Assembly (NCBI RefSeq): GCF_002221505.1
Contig: NZ_CP011036.1
Location: 2,480,001 to 2,544,000 of the forward strand
Direction of reading: 5' to 3'
DNA length: 64,000 nucleotides
Source of the DNA: Pseudoalteromonas nigrifaciens
Lineage (GTDB): Bacteria > Pseudomonadota > Gammaproteobacteria > Enterobacterales > Alteromonadaceae
Both the position numbers and the translations under genes were made by a program. Positions 40,307 through 49,636 of the stretch are shown piece after piece. The notes under the pieces are model-generated. The model ran no database searches. It was not told where the DNA came from and worked only from the letters and a program-made list of their open reading frames with translations. Each line of letters begins with the position of its first letter. Within the stretch, counting starts at the first letter, position 1.

Positions 40307-41189
40307 TTTGCTTATTTCGATTAACTATTTGCTCGCCAAACTGAAACACACCTAAGCTTAGTAAAATAATAACCGCACCACTAATAAGCTCCTTGCTAAG
40401 CGGTTCATTATTAAGCCATGCGCCAAGCCCTAATGCAAAACTTGGGGTAATAAGCGTGGTAAGTGCAACAGTACTGGCATTTAAGTTTTGTAATACATGA
40501 AAATACGCCAGCGCTCCTAACAATGAGCCAAATACTCCTAAATAACCAATAGCCCATATTGATTTAGCACTCCAATTTTGTATATTTAATTCACCGTCTA
40601 GCAGCAACCAAGCAATAAAAAATAAAGGTGTTACAAACACCAGAGCACCAAATGTAGTTGCCATAGGATGAATAGCAATTTTAACCCGCTTGATCATCAC
40701 TCCACTTAAACTAAAAAAACACACCGCTATAAACACATATAACAAACCAAGCCCCTGAGTTTGCGAGTGCTTAATTTGGTTATAGCTGACAAAATATAAT
40801 CCGATTAGGGCACATGTCAGTGCGATTAGCTTAATTGCACTAAACTTAGGCTCGTTAAGGAGTTGCTGGGCAAGTAAGCCCGATAAAATAGGCGCTAAGC
40901 CAAACATTAATGAAATAATGCCTGAGGGCACTGTTTTAGCCGCCATATAACTAAGTAACATGCCACCAAAAATACCTATGCTAGAGTAAAAATAAAGTAA
41001 GCAGGCATTTTTATTCCACGGCACCCTAATACGCGTAATAGCTATAATTACAGCACCTAAAGTAAGCCCTACCAACATACGTAATAAAACCGCTAATGTT
41101 GGCGATACTGCATCGCTGCTCCACACTATACCTAATGGTGTGGTTGACCATATAAGAACCATTATAAAGTACGATACTTTAATTGGCAC
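40299..41189 (-). CDS. EamA/DMT-family transporter
   Basis: The ~296-residue protein has ten hydrophobic segments in two EamA repeats of the drug/metabolite transporter superfamily (GMLLSYMAAKTVPSGIISL in the first, LGALAYFHVLQNLNAST in the second). Substrates of such exporters vary and cannot be told here. I favour the GTG at 41189 because it sits six bases behind AAGGAG and gives the usual short N-terminus MPIKVSYFIMVLIW. Longer in-frame starts reach 41207 and 41213. Confidence 0.85.
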   Translation of the reverse strand: MPIKVSYFIMVLIWSTTPLGIVWSSDAVSPTLAVLLRMLVGLTLGAVIIAITRIRVPWNKNACLLYFYSSIGIFGGMLLSYMAAKTVPSGIISLMFGLAPILSGLLAQQLLNEPKFSAIKLIALTCALIGLYFVSYNQIKHSQTQGLGLLYVFIAVCFFSLSGVMIKRVKIAIHPMATTFGALVFVTPLFFIAWLLLDGELNIQNWSAKSIWAIGYLGVFGSLLGALAYFHVLQNLNASTVALTTLITPSFALGLGAWLNNEPLSKELISGAVIILLSLGVFQFGEQIVNRNKQKI

Positions 41190-41409
41190 ATGCCGCTCCT
41201 TAGCCATTAACAATAAAACTCAAAAAACTTCAAATAAACTATACGCTTAAAGCACATTTTTAATAGTTAATATTAATAAAAGATGCATTTAAATTACAGT
41301 TGTAAATAGATAATTACACTTTATTTTATTTCTTTTATAACAAAACTATTTAAGTTTTGGTTAACTAGTTATATCTTGCGTACCTCTCAAGATTGATCAG
41401 GATCATTAA

Positions 41410-42612
41410 GTGCTTAAAAATAAAACAATAGGTAGCATGTTAATTGTTGCAGGTACTACCATAGGTGCAGGTATGCTGGCCTTACCAATTGCATCAGCCG
41501 GACTAGGGTTTAGTACTGCGCTGACATTAATTGTCGGTTGTTGGTTATTAATGACCTACACTGCACTGCTAATGCTTGAGCTCCATCAATATGCTCCTCG
41601 CGATGCGACGCTAAATACCTTAGCTAAACTTTGGCTTGGCAAACGTGGACAATATGTAGCTAACTTTTCGGTGATATTTTTATTTTACGCTTTGTGTGCA
41701 GCTTATATTGCTGGTGGTGGCGCACAACTTCAAGATCGCATAAACACGGGGTTTAACGTGAGTATTGCACCGCAACTGGCCTCTGTTTTACTGGCGGTTT
41801 TAATTGCTGGTGTCGTAACTCTGGGTACCAGTAAGGTCGATAAATTTAATAGAGTGCTGTTTTCAATAAAAATTGTGGTACTTGCCAGCCTGTTTTATAT
41901 GTTAACGCCTTATGTACATGGCCAACATTTACTTGAAATGCCAGTAGAGCAAGGCTTAATACTCTCGGCTATTCCGGTGGTATTTACCTCATTTGGCTTT
42001 CATGGCTCTATTCCTTCAATTGTTAAATACGTAGGATTAGACATAAAAACACTGCGTAAAGTAATGATAGCGGGTGCAACGCTACCGTTAAGTATTTATA
42101 TTTTTTGGCAAATATTAAGCCAGGGTATTATGAATCAAAATGATTTGCTCAATAGCCAAGGTTTAAGTGGCTTTGTACAAAGCATGGCGAGCATTGCGCA
42201 CAACCCAAACGTTGCCACTGCCGTCAAGTTATTTGCTGATCTTGCATTGGCCACTTCATTTTTGGGTGTAAGTTTAGGCTTGTTTGACTTTTTTGCCGAC
42301 ACTTTCAAAAAAGCAGATACAAAAGCGGATCGAATTAAAACGGCATTAATTACCTTTATACCTCCTCTTGGTTTTGCCATATTTTATCCGCAAGGGTTTA
42401 TTATGGCGCTTGGCTACGCAGCGATTGCCTTGGTTATTTTGGCCGTTTTTTTACCTGTAGCTATGGTTTATAAGCAACGTAAAAGTACACAGAACACAGG
42501 TTATAAAGTACGCAGCGGTAATATTGGCTTAGCCATTGCGGCATTATGCGGTTTAACTATTATTAGTGCCCAAGGCCTACAAATGGCCGGATTAATACCC
42601 GCAATAGGCTAA
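41410..42612 (+). CDS. Aromatic amino acid permease (TyrP/Mtr-type, HAAAP family)
   Basis: The 400-residue, eleven-span inner-membrane permease starts at GTG and opens MLKNKTIGSMLIVAGTTIGAGMLALP, almost the family signature of E. coli TyrP and Mtr. GFHGSIPSIVKYVG (about 198-211) is another conserved segment. It imports tyrosine or tryptophan with protons or sodium; which one is not decided by sequence. A GC hairpin follows at 42624-42642. Confidence 0.9.
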   Translation: MLKNKTIGSMLIVAGTTIGAGMLALPIASAGLGFSTALTLIVGCWLLMTYTALLMLELHQYAPRDATLNTLAKLWLGKRGQYVANFSVIFLFYALCAAYIAGGGAQLQDRINTGFNVSIAPQLASVLLAVLIAGVVTLGTSKVDKFNRVLFSIKIVVLASLFYMLTPYVHGQHLLEMPVEQGLILSAIPVVFTSFGFHGSIPSIVKYVGLDIKTLRKVMIAGATLPLSIYIFWQILSQGIMNQNDLLNSQGLSGFVQSMASIAHNPNVATAVKLFADLALATSFLGVSLGLFDFFADTFKKADTKADRIKTALITFIPPLGFAIFYPQGFIMALGYAAIALVILAVFLPVAMVYKQRKSTQNTGYKVRSGNIGLAIAALCGLTIISAQGLQMAGLIPAIG

Positions 42613-42623
42613 TTCTAATAACT

Positions 42624-42642
42624 CCCGAGCTCAATGCTCGGG
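42624..42642 (+). terminator. Hairpin after the aromatic amino acid permease
   Basis: The stem CCCGAGC / GCTCGGG with loop TCAAT is well placed, but the following T-run is poor. Confidence 0.5.
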
Positions 42643-42807
42643 GCTCAATAAACCGTAGTTACACCCAAGTATTGAGCCAATTTAAACAGCTTAGGGCAAT
42701 CACTTTTATCCATTAATTTAAAATTTAATCGTTTTGTTACGGGTATGTTCATTTTCGTTACTTATAATGGTGTTAAATATTATTTTATATCGATGGAAAA
42801 ATTACAC

Positions 42808-43173
42808 ATGAATAAATTAGCAGGTTTAGCATTATTAGGTACTTTACTTACATTAACCGCGTGTGAAGATGCCAAAGAGATCAAAGAAGACGCCAAAGAC
42901 ACCGGTGCTCAAGTACAGCAAGAGCTAGATAAAGCGTGGACTAAAGTAAAAGAAACCACTCACGAAATTAAACATGACGAGTCGCTAAATCAGTTATTAC
43001 AGCAAAGTAAAGCAATGGGTTTAGATATGTACGATGACGGCAAAGAAGTTGCTGTTGATGCGTGGATAAAAAGTAAAGAAACGGCAGGCGACCTAACCGA
43101 AAAAACCAAACAAAAAGCACGTGAAATTGCCGAAGAAATTGAGCAAGCACGTAAAGATCTTAACAAAGATTAA
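42808..43173 (+). CDS. Small lipoprotein with amphipathic helical repeat
   Basis: The ~121-residue product has a lipoprotein signal (MNKLAGLALLGTLLTLTAC) with lipobox LTAC and acidic residues at +2/+3 (C-E-D). The mature part is a charged helix rich in K, E, D and A with repeated KE.A.D and KTK..A motifs, like LEA/YtxH-type coils. I choose the ATG at 42808 because it starts the lipoprotein signal; upstream ATGs at 42745 and 42793 would bury it. No function is known to me. A strong terminator follows. Confidence 0.78.
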   Translation: MNKLAGLALLGTLLTLTACEDAKEIKEDAKDTGAQVQQELDKAWTKVKETTHEIKHDESLNQLLQQSKAMGLDMYDDGKEVAVDAWIKSKETAGDLTEKTKQKAREIAEEIEQARKDLNKD

Positions 43174-43190
43174 TTTTGCCCTACTAATAT

Positions 43191-43222
43191 TAAAAAAGGT
43201 AAGCCGCGGCTTACCTTTTTTG
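43191..43222 (+). terminator. Bidirectional terminator between lipoprotein and TonB receptor genes
   Basis: The perfect palindrome AAAAAAGGTAAGCCG / CGGCTTACCTTTTTT lies between the two convergent genes. Confidence 0.92.
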
Positions 43223-43246
43223 TTTAAATGCGTTAGCTAAATTAGT

Positions 43247-45433
43247 TTACAGCTCGAAGTCTTTTTTGAACTTTAAACCAAATTCACTGCGGTCATTACT
43301 GCGCATAACGCCAACAAAACCAGTTTGTTGTAGGCGTCCTACATCGTACACTTCGTTTAATACGTTTTCACCATATAGCGTTACTTCCATATCGCCGTAC
43401 GGGTTAGTGTAAGAAATATTAAAGCCAACTAACTCACGAGAATCAATTGTTTCGCTATAGTTAAATACTGACTGACCTTGCATTTCACTGCGGTACGAGT
43501 AGTTTGCATTAAAAGCCAGAGTGCCACCGTTATTTAAATCCATAAAATATGAAGGCGCAATCATCACAGTCCAGCGTGGTGTTAATGCAGGCGAATCGCC
43601 TTTACCAATTCCTTGTACGCCTGCTGCTACTTCACTAATTTCTGAATCTAAGTAACCCACTGCACTGCGAATAGTAAAGTCGTCAGTAATGGCTACTGTT
43701 GTTTCAAGCTCAATACCTTGCGCTTTTGATTGACCAGCATTTTCAACGATAGTTACAAAACCACCGCCCGAAGTAGGGTCTGAAAATGGCAGCGCTAAAT
43801 CTGTGTAGTCAGTTACAAATACAGCCAACATCATAGATACATTTTCGTGTACTTGGCCTTTTAAGCCAATTTCGTAGTTAATTGCTTTTGTTTCATCAAA
43901 TGATGAGAACTGATCAGGCCCGCCAAATGGACGCGGTGGAAAGCCACCTGTTTGGTAACCTTTTTGAACTTGACCATACACATTCATATTATTACTAAGC
44001 TGGTACGAAGCATTTATATCCCATGTCACAGCATCAAAGTCTGCAGATACATATTTACGTTCGGCAAAAGATGGAAAAATCGCATTCGCTTCTTTTTTAT
44101 CTTTTGAGTAGCGCAGGCCACCACCAATGCTTAAATCGTCGGTTAAATCGTAGCCGGCATTAAAGTAAGCAGCATAAGAGTTGGTTTCTTGATTTATTTC
44201 GAAGAAACCAAAACTGTCTGGCGTATTGTATGGGCTAAATACAAAGTCTTCTGAACGGGTAAAGCCATCTTCATTAAAGAAGTACAAGCCAGATACAAAG
44301 TCCATGTTGTCAAACGTTGCGTTTAACTGAACTTCAAATGAGTATTGATCAGCACCACCTTGCTCTGGAAACTCAGATAAATTAAGCGCTGATGCATCAT
44401 CATCTAAACCACCTTCATACTCAGAGGTGCGGTAGCTTGAGATAAACTTACTTGTATAAGTGTCGTTAATTGCCCAGTCAGCAGCAAATGAAGTACCCCA
44501 ACCTGAGTAAGAAGTTGATTCAATACCCGCAACGGTTGTGCCTAAATCATCTGGATTTGCCGGAATTAACTCTGGTGTTAATAATGGGAAGTCGCCATTG
44601 TTCTGATCATTTGGATCAAGTGGTGCGGTAAGCTCAATTGTATAAGGCGATTGGCCCGATTCGTTATCAACGCCATCTAAAGAAAAAGTAAATGCAAGGT
44701 CGCTAGTTGCTTGGTATTTAAATGCAACACGGCCACTAAACTCTTGCTCTTCACCAATTTCCTTTTCTGGGTTAGCTAAATTAACTGCAGTACCCACCCC
44801 ATCACGCTGCTTGTAAGACGCACTTGCCGACATACTCAAATCATCAGTTAATGCGTTATTAAAGTAAATATCGCCTGCTACACGACCTCGACTACCCACT
44901 TTTGCAGTCGTTGTTAAAATGCCTTCATCACCTGGTTGCTTGGTTATTACATTAACCGCGCCACCTAAAGTATTACGGCCATATAAAGTACCTTGAGGGC
45001 CACGTAATACTTCTACACGCTCAACATTCGGTAGCGATAAATTTGACCCCATTTGACGGCCTAAATACACACCATCTAAGTAAACCCCAACACCAGGATC
45101 GGTAGTAATAACATGATCTTGAAGGCCTATACCGCGAATAAACACAGATGCATGTGCAGAGTTACCCACGCCATAACGAGTAATATTTAAATTAGGTACA
45201 TACTTACCAATATCTTCTAAATTACTCATATTGGCTTTATCAATGAGGTTTGCACCTATTGATGTAATTGCGGTTGGAGACTCAAATAAGCTTTCTGTAC
45301 GTTTACGAGCGGTTACTTCTATTTTTTCAAACGCGTCTTGCTTTGCTGTTGTTTTGGTTTCTTCTGCATTTACTGAGGTAGTGAGTGCAGCAATAATTGC
45401 TAAGCTTAACGGTGAGAGGTTGCGTAATTTCAA
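43247..45433 (-). CDS. TonB-dependent outer-membrane receptor
   Basis: The ~728-residue receptor has a signal peptide (MKLRNLSPLSLAIIAALTTSVNA) and a TonB-box-like segment (FEKIEVTARKR). The plug domain contains VERVEVLRGPQGTLYGRNTLGGAVNVITK, and a 22-strand barrel ends in FKKDFEL. I start at TTG 45433 because GGAG lies eight bases upstream and the signal peptide begins there; no ATG is nearby, and a longer frame to 45598 would cross the leader hairpin. The ligand is unknown. The class with 'PQGTLYGRNTxGGAVN' includes many iron-complex and sugar receptors in marine bacteria. It is monocistronic. Confidence 0.9.
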   Translation of the reverse strand: MKLRNLSPLSLAIIAALTTSVNAEETKTTAKQDAFEKIEVTARKRTESLFESPTAITSIGANLIDKANMSNLEDIGKYVPNLNITRYGVGNSAHASVFIRGIGLQDHVITTDPGVGVYLDGVYLGRQMGSNLSLPNVERVEVLRGPQGTLYGRNTLGGAVNVITKQPGDEGILTTTAKVGSRGRVAGDIYFNNALTDDLSMSASASYKQRDGVGTAVNLANPEKEIGEEQEFSGRVAFKYQATSDLAFTFSLDGVDNESGQSPYTIELTAPLDPNDQNNGDFPLLTPELIPANPDDLGTTVAGIESTSYSGWGTSFAADWAINDTYTSKFISSYRTSEYEGGLDDDASALNLSEFPEQGGADQYSFEVQLNATFDNMDFVSGLYFFNEDGFTRSEDFVFSPYNTPDSFGFFEINQETNSYAAYFNAGYDLTDDLSIGGGLRYSKDKKEANAIFPSFAERKYVSADFDAVTWDINASYQLSNNMNVYGQVQKGYQTGGFPPRPFGGPDQFSSFDETKAINYEIGLKGQVHENVSMMLAVFVTDYTDLALPFSDPTSGGGFVTIVENAGQSKAQGIELETTVAITDDFTIRSAVGYLDSEISEVAAGVQGIGKGDSPALTPRWTVMIAPSYFMDLNNGGTLAFNANYSYRSEMQGQSVFNYSETIDSRELVGFNISYTNPYGDMEVTLYGENVLNEVYDVGRLQQTGFVGVMRSNDRSEFGLKFKKDFEL

Positions 45434-45500
45434 AAATAATCTCCAAAGGGTATAGGTTTTGTTATGCGTTATATTTTTATAAAATATAAATTGTAGGCAT

Positions 45501-45526
45501 AAAAAAAGATGCGTTGTAGCATCTTT
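45501..45526 (-). terminator. Terminator-like hairpin in the TonB receptor leader
   Basis: On the minus strand AAAGATGC, loop TACAAC and GCATCTTT are followed by a run of T. The hairpin sits between the predicted promoter and the TTG start, near the 5' end of the mRNA, so it could attenuate expression. Confidence 0.65.
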
Positions 45527-45539
45527 CCTCTGGATGTAA

Positions 45540-45564
45540 ATTATATGATATGTATCATTTTCTA
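45540..45564 (-). promoter_or_regulatory. TonB receptor -10 box with overlapping Fur-like palindrome
   Basis: The minus strand carries TATAAT (45540-45545). The 14-base perfect palindrome ATGATACATATCAT (45545-45558) adjoins it. The 19-base window beginning GAAAATGATACATATCATA matches the classic Fur box at about 13 positions by my count. Overlap with the promoter core suggests repression, fitting an iron-regulated receptor. The Fur assignment is inference. Confidence 0.5.
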
Positions 45565-45804
45565 ATATTTTATTAATAAAAACCCTGCCGCGCCACAACT
45601 CCTCGCTAAAAGTTATTCAGTAAAACGCCATTCACCTTAAATTATTAAAATGAAGAGGTAAATAAACCCACAGAGCCTATTGCGTATACTACAATTAAAC
45701 AAGCGATTTAAGTTAAATAACAAACGATTTGTACATTATTTCACCATTGATATTAACTGAACTTAGGAATATAGTATTAATACTTAAGTATATGGAATAA
45801 ATTT

Positions 45805-46395
45805 ATGGCAATTGAAAATATAACGAATAAACAGATAAAGTGTTTAAATACTTCCGGGTATACTTCTTTATTTTGTGTGGCGACACAATACAATATACTG
45901 CTGGTAAATTATCAAGCACTTAACGTTATCACTAACTATGAACTAATTAATCAGTTTATGTTAAAAAATGAGCACCAAGGGCTTGTTATTTTTGACGTGC
46001 CTAAAGACAGTGATGTTATTCCATTAAAAGAATGGCCTAACTTAAAGGGCTTATTTTATGCTAATACAGACGAAGCTCTTTTTCACCAAGGGTTAGAAGC
46101 GATTAATAAGGGAGAACTTTGGTTTCCTCGCGCAGTTACTGATTGTTGGATGAGGCAAATGCTGGCTAGCGAGCAACAAACAACACTGCAGTCGAATAAC
46201 CTTACCTGTAAAGAAATTAAAGTTTTAAACTTACTGTTTTCAGGAATGCACTCCAGTGCTATTGCCGATAGCCTGTTTATCAGCGAAGCAACTGTGCGAG
46301 TTCATTTACATAAAGTGTATCAAAAAATTGCCGTTAAAAATAAGCAGCAAGCGCTTGCATGGTGTCAAAAAAACTTAAACAAAGTTAATAGTTAA
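45805..46395 (+). CDS. LuxR/CsgD/VpsT-like transcriptional regulator
   Basis: The 196-residue protein has a C-terminal LuxR helix-turn-helix (about 133-190, LTCKEIKVLNLLFSGMHSSAIADSLFIS region, with ATVRVHLHKVYQKI). Its N-terminal part is a divergent receiver-like domain without an obvious phosphoacceptor pattern. WFPR at about 111-114 stands where CsgD/VpsT proteins carry W[F/L/M][T/S]R, the c-di-GMP contact in VpsT; here the third residue is proline. It converges with the pilus operon, overlapping the tip gene by 11 bp, and is a likely regulator of it. Confidence 0.82.
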   Translation: MAIENITNKQIKCLNTSGYTSLFCVATQYNILLVNYQALNVITNYELINQFMLKNEHQGLVIFDVPKDSDVIPLKEWPNLKGLFYANTDEALFHQGLEAINKGELWFPRAVTDCWMRQMLASEQQTTLQSNNLTCKEIKVLNLLFSGMHSSAIADSLFISEATVRVHLHKVYQKIAVKNKQQALAWCQKNLNKVNS

Positions 46396-47236
46396 GTGGG
46401 CTAATTTGAAACCTTATAGTATCTGTATACTCACCAGCGGCTTGCTCTTTAAAGTCAGCTAACTGTATTTTAAGTGGCAATAAAAACACAGTTTGCCCAG
46501 CGTATGAAAACGTTTTATTTGTATCTTGACTCAATCCTAACCAATTACCCGCCAAATCTAAATTATAATCTATCGCATATTGTTGCTGATACATACTGTG
46601 CACTAACTTACCTTTATTATCAGAGCTAACACGCAGCCGAACATCTGAATTAGTCACTACTTGCAGGCTAGGTAACATAGCGTATTCTTGCAGAGGTATT
46701 AACTCTCCTAAGTTAATGGTATTTGCAAAAGTATTATAACCAAGCACCGACAGGCTGGTTCTTGGGGCAATATCTGTTTCAATGTCAAGTTGACGCTCAT
46801 CGAGCAGCTGATTATTTTGATCATAAAGTTTTATTTGCAATCTATCTGTGTATAACCCTGCCTTTACCGGTGTACCCGATGGGATCAAAAGTTCAACTTC
46901 AGCCGCTGACTCTACTAGTTGTAAACGACTAATTGATGAGCTGACTAATTGCTGAGTATCGCTGCGAAATTGATAAGCAATACTTTGAAAAGCGCCTTTT
47001 AGCTGCGCTTGGTTTTCACTGGTTAGTATAATATGTAGCTGGCACTGTTCGTCATTTATTACATTAATGCGCAGCTGCTTTTTTGCATCTACTTTTTGTA
47101 ATGCATGGTACTGATCAAAGTCATCAAATAAGTGGTCAATATTATTTAACCTTGCATCACACTGTGCGTAGCTAATATAAGGTAAAAGTAATAAAGCTAA
47201 GCCGCTAATAAAGGTAACCGTTTGTTTAGTGTACAT
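46385..47236 (-). CDS. Archaic chaperone-usher pilus tip/minor subunit (SCPU-like)
   Basis: The ~283-residue secreted protein starts MYTKQTVTFISGLALLLLPYISYA and has two Ig-like halves. Its C-terminus AAGEYTDTIRFQIS matches the closing motif of spore-coat-U (SCPU) domain pilins (G-x-Y-x-D-x-I). The two-domain form and last place in the operon fit a tip adhesin such as CsuE. The ATG at 47236, behind AAGGAAAG, overlaps the usher stop by 11 bp. Confidence 0.75.
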   Translation of the reverse strand: MYTKQTVTFISGLALLLLPYISYAQCDARLNNIDHLFDDFDQYHALQKVDAKKQLRINVINDEQCQLHIILTSENQAQLKGAFQSIAYQFRSDTQQLVSSSISRLQLVESAAEVELLIPSGTPVKAGLYTDRLQIKLYDQNNQLLDERQLDIETDIAPRTSLSVLGYNTFANTINLGELIPLQEYAMLPSLQVVTNSDVRLRVSSDNKGKLVHSMYQQQYAIDYNLDLAGNWLGLSQDTNKTFSYAGQTVFLLPLKIQLADFKEQAAGEYTDTIRFQISPLNY

Positions 47237-49631
47237 AAATCTTTCCTTTTCTTTGTAGTTGCTCACCTTCTTTTACATCTAAAATAAATTGCGATTTTTC
47301 GCTATTATTTAATGTCACTTCATAGCTACAAGGGGTAAGCCCAGTTAATGCAAAACGACCCGATTTATTTGTAAAAAACTTATGTTCTTTTTCAGTATTA
47401 TCTGAACATACAGCAACACCCACTTGTAATGCTAACGGCTGTTGTTGTTGATCTAGTAAAGTGGCGATAACCGATATATTTGCAGCAGTACCAATCATTA
47501 CACTATACCCACTGCGATAAGAGGGGAAAAACACCACTAAACCCGCCCCAATATCATACCCAGGCTCCAAATCTTCTACATCTACTGAAATAGCCGAATT
47601 ATCGTATGAGCTAATATCATGTAATAAAATAGTATCAAAATCTGCATTGTTTGCTCTGTATTGATCTTTGTATTGGCCCAAGGTTATTTTTTTATCTTTT
47701 AGGCTCGAGTGGGGTTTAATTAAAGCAAAGCTGTCGTATATAGGCTTACCTATTGCCCAATCATCTTCTGCAAATGCTACGCTGGATGCAAAACTAACCC
47801 GACTTTGATGATAAGCTGAACTTGCATTTAATTGCTCATAAAAGCTAGCATGGTCTAAACTAGCTAAGAACCGGTTGCCATTATATTGTGTGTTTAAGTC
47901 AAATAATGCTTCATTTTGGTCATTATGTTCAATTCCCGTTCTTAAACTAAAGGCACCTACATAACGTTGATTAGCATCTTGGGTATACTCTAAACGTGTT
48001 TTGTTTCTACGTGATTGGTGAGATAACTTTAAACGTCGATCATTACTAAACTTATAGGTTAAAGAGAGCCTAATTCCCCACTCTGCATTATCTGCTATTT
48101 CATCCCATTGAGCGCCTAGGCTATAACGCCAACGGTTGTTACTTAAATCACCAGATAAACTTAACCCTACTGATTTATCAAACTGAGCTTCATTATGTGC
48201 TCTTGATAGGTTGGCAAAAAAAGAAGTACGTAAAGTAGGGCTATTAAAAAAGCTATAGTTTGCCTGAATAAAGTGTTCTCGTAGTCGAGCACTACCTTGT
48301 AGATCAGGTCGATAGCCTACAGCACGGAAGTTTTCAGTAGAGTACTCATAACCAAAACTAATATCTTGTGGTAATTCACTTCTGTCTGTAAAGCTACTAT
48401 ATACCAATCGGTAAGCGTGTCCTGTTTCGTCGCCAAAACTCACTGCATTTTCAAATGCAAATTGGCCAATATTGGCAGCATAAATACTTTTAAAGCCTGC
48501 TTGTTGTATAAATTCATCTGCCTGCGCTGTAAAGCCAATAGTCCAACTAGGCGATACCCCATAATCAAGATAGGTACTTATCAATGGGCTGTCATTATCG
48601 TAATTTAGCTGATCGGTTAATGTCGATGGCACTCCAATATGAATCTCATATTCTAGCTGTCCCTCTGCAAATAAATCTAAGCCCGTGGTTACATCAAAAT
48701 TAACGTATCGTACTACCCCTGCAATATCAGTGATCCGCAAACTTATATTATTACTTCCCTCATTCAACGGTATATCATCTAATGAATATATGCCTGCAGT
48801 TAAATTTAATCGCTTTACAATCCTATCGTCAACCAATACTTCTACAGAAGATGGGCTTTCTAAAGTAAAGCTTCTAGAGGCACTGGGTCTTATTGGCCTA
48901 TCGGATACTAGCGAGAAGTCATGAGCAAGTGAAATCCCCAAAATACGTGATGTAGATTGAAAGTAACTTCCTGAGCTGTAGTTATCGCCTATTGATACAC
49001 GCATGCCTTTTAACGGTAAGTCATGCACTAAGCGTGTGCCTAAACGTTTAACATTTGATGATGTTGCCTCAACATCTGATAAGTACTCAAGTTCATTTTC
49101 TACTACCCAGCCCCCCCAATTCATCACCATTTCAGCACGAAAGGCTAGCTGTTTGTCTGTCGTATCTGTATTGTTATTTTGTTGATATAAGTAGCTAGAA
49201 TACAGGTTAACAAAGCCACTTAAATTAGCCACTTCTGAAGCTTTTAGTCGCCTAGAGTCTGATTTTAAACTTAATGTTTGCGGGCGGGTTAAATTAAGAG
49301 GGGCATTTATTTTTAAACTAAAATCGCTTAGGTCAAAGTTAACCACAAAGCCAAACTTTTCTAATGCTTGCTTGCTAAGCAAACCATCAACAACCTTAGC
49401 TTTTAATATGGCAAGGCCTTCAGGGTATAACACTTCCTTTAATACTGTTTCAACTTCGTTCCACTTAAGTAATAAATTATCACCTGGCTCCACAGCAAGT
49501 GTTACTCTGCCAATATCTGTTTTATTAAGCTCAGCCTCAACACTTAGCTCAATGGTTCGGTTAGATGGATTTATTTTTGCTAGGCTTACTTGAGTGAATA
49601 CAATTAATAATAAACAAATAAATATACGCAT
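47226..49631 (-). CDS. Outer-membrane fimbrial usher
   Basis: The 801-residue usher has a signal peptide (MRIFICLLLIVFTQVSLA). Its N-terminal periplasmic domain is followed by the 24-strand barrel with the conserved RLxxDL-like stretch (FSLVSDRPIRP). A plug segment with VLVDDRIV..LNLTAGIYSLDDIPLNEGSNNI comes next, and C-terminal domains end in the GKIYVH tail. It receives subunits from the chaperones and threads the pilus out. The moderate length and poor cysteine content fit archaic CsuD-like ushers. It lies 5 bp after chaperone 2. Confidence 0.9.
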   Translation of the reverse strand: MRIFICLLLIVFTQVSLAKINPSNRTIELSVEAELNKTDIGRVTLAVEPGDNLLLKWNEVETVLKEVLYPEGLAILKAKVVDGLLSKQALEKFGFVVNFDLSDFSLKINAPLNLTRPQTLSLKSDSRRLKASEVANLSGFVNLYSSYLYQQNNNTDTTDKQLAFRAEMVMNWGGWVVENELEYLSDVEATSSNVKRLGTRLVHDLPLKGMRVSIGDNYSSGSYFQSTSRILGISLAHDFSLVSDRPIRPSASRSFTLESPSSVEVLVDDRIVKRLNLTAGIYSLDDIPLNEGSNNISLRITDIAGVVRYVNFDVTTGLDLFAEGQLEYEIHIGVPSTLTDQLNYDNDSPLISTYLDYGVSPSWTIGFTAQADEFIQQAGFKSIYAANIGQFAFENAVSFGDETGHAYRLVYSSFTDRSELPQDISFGYEYSTENFRAVGYRPDLQGSARLREHFIQANYSFFNSPTLRTSFFANLSRAHNEAQFDKSVGLSLSGDLSNNRWRYSLGAQWDEIADNAEWGIRLSLTYKFSNDRRLKLSHQSRRNKTRLEYTQDANQRYVGAFSLRTGIEHNDQNEALFDLNTQYNGNRFLASLDHASFYEQLNASSAYHQSRVSFASSVAFAEDDWAIGKPIYDSFALIKPHSSLKDKKITLGQYKDQYRANNADFDTILLHDISSYDNSAISVDVEDLEPGYDIGAGLVVFFPSYRSGYSVMIGTAANISVIATLLDQQQQPLALQVGVAVCSDNTEKEHKFFTNKSGRFALTGLTPCSYEVTLNNSEKSQFILDVKEGEQLQRKGKIYVH

Positions 49632-49636
49632 ATTTA

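Noticed and set aside
45599..45804. Upstream extension of the TonB receptor to 45598
   Set aside because: The extension has no signal-peptide logic, crosses the predicted promoter and leader hairpin, and a GGAG-TTG start with a clean signal peptide exists at 45433.
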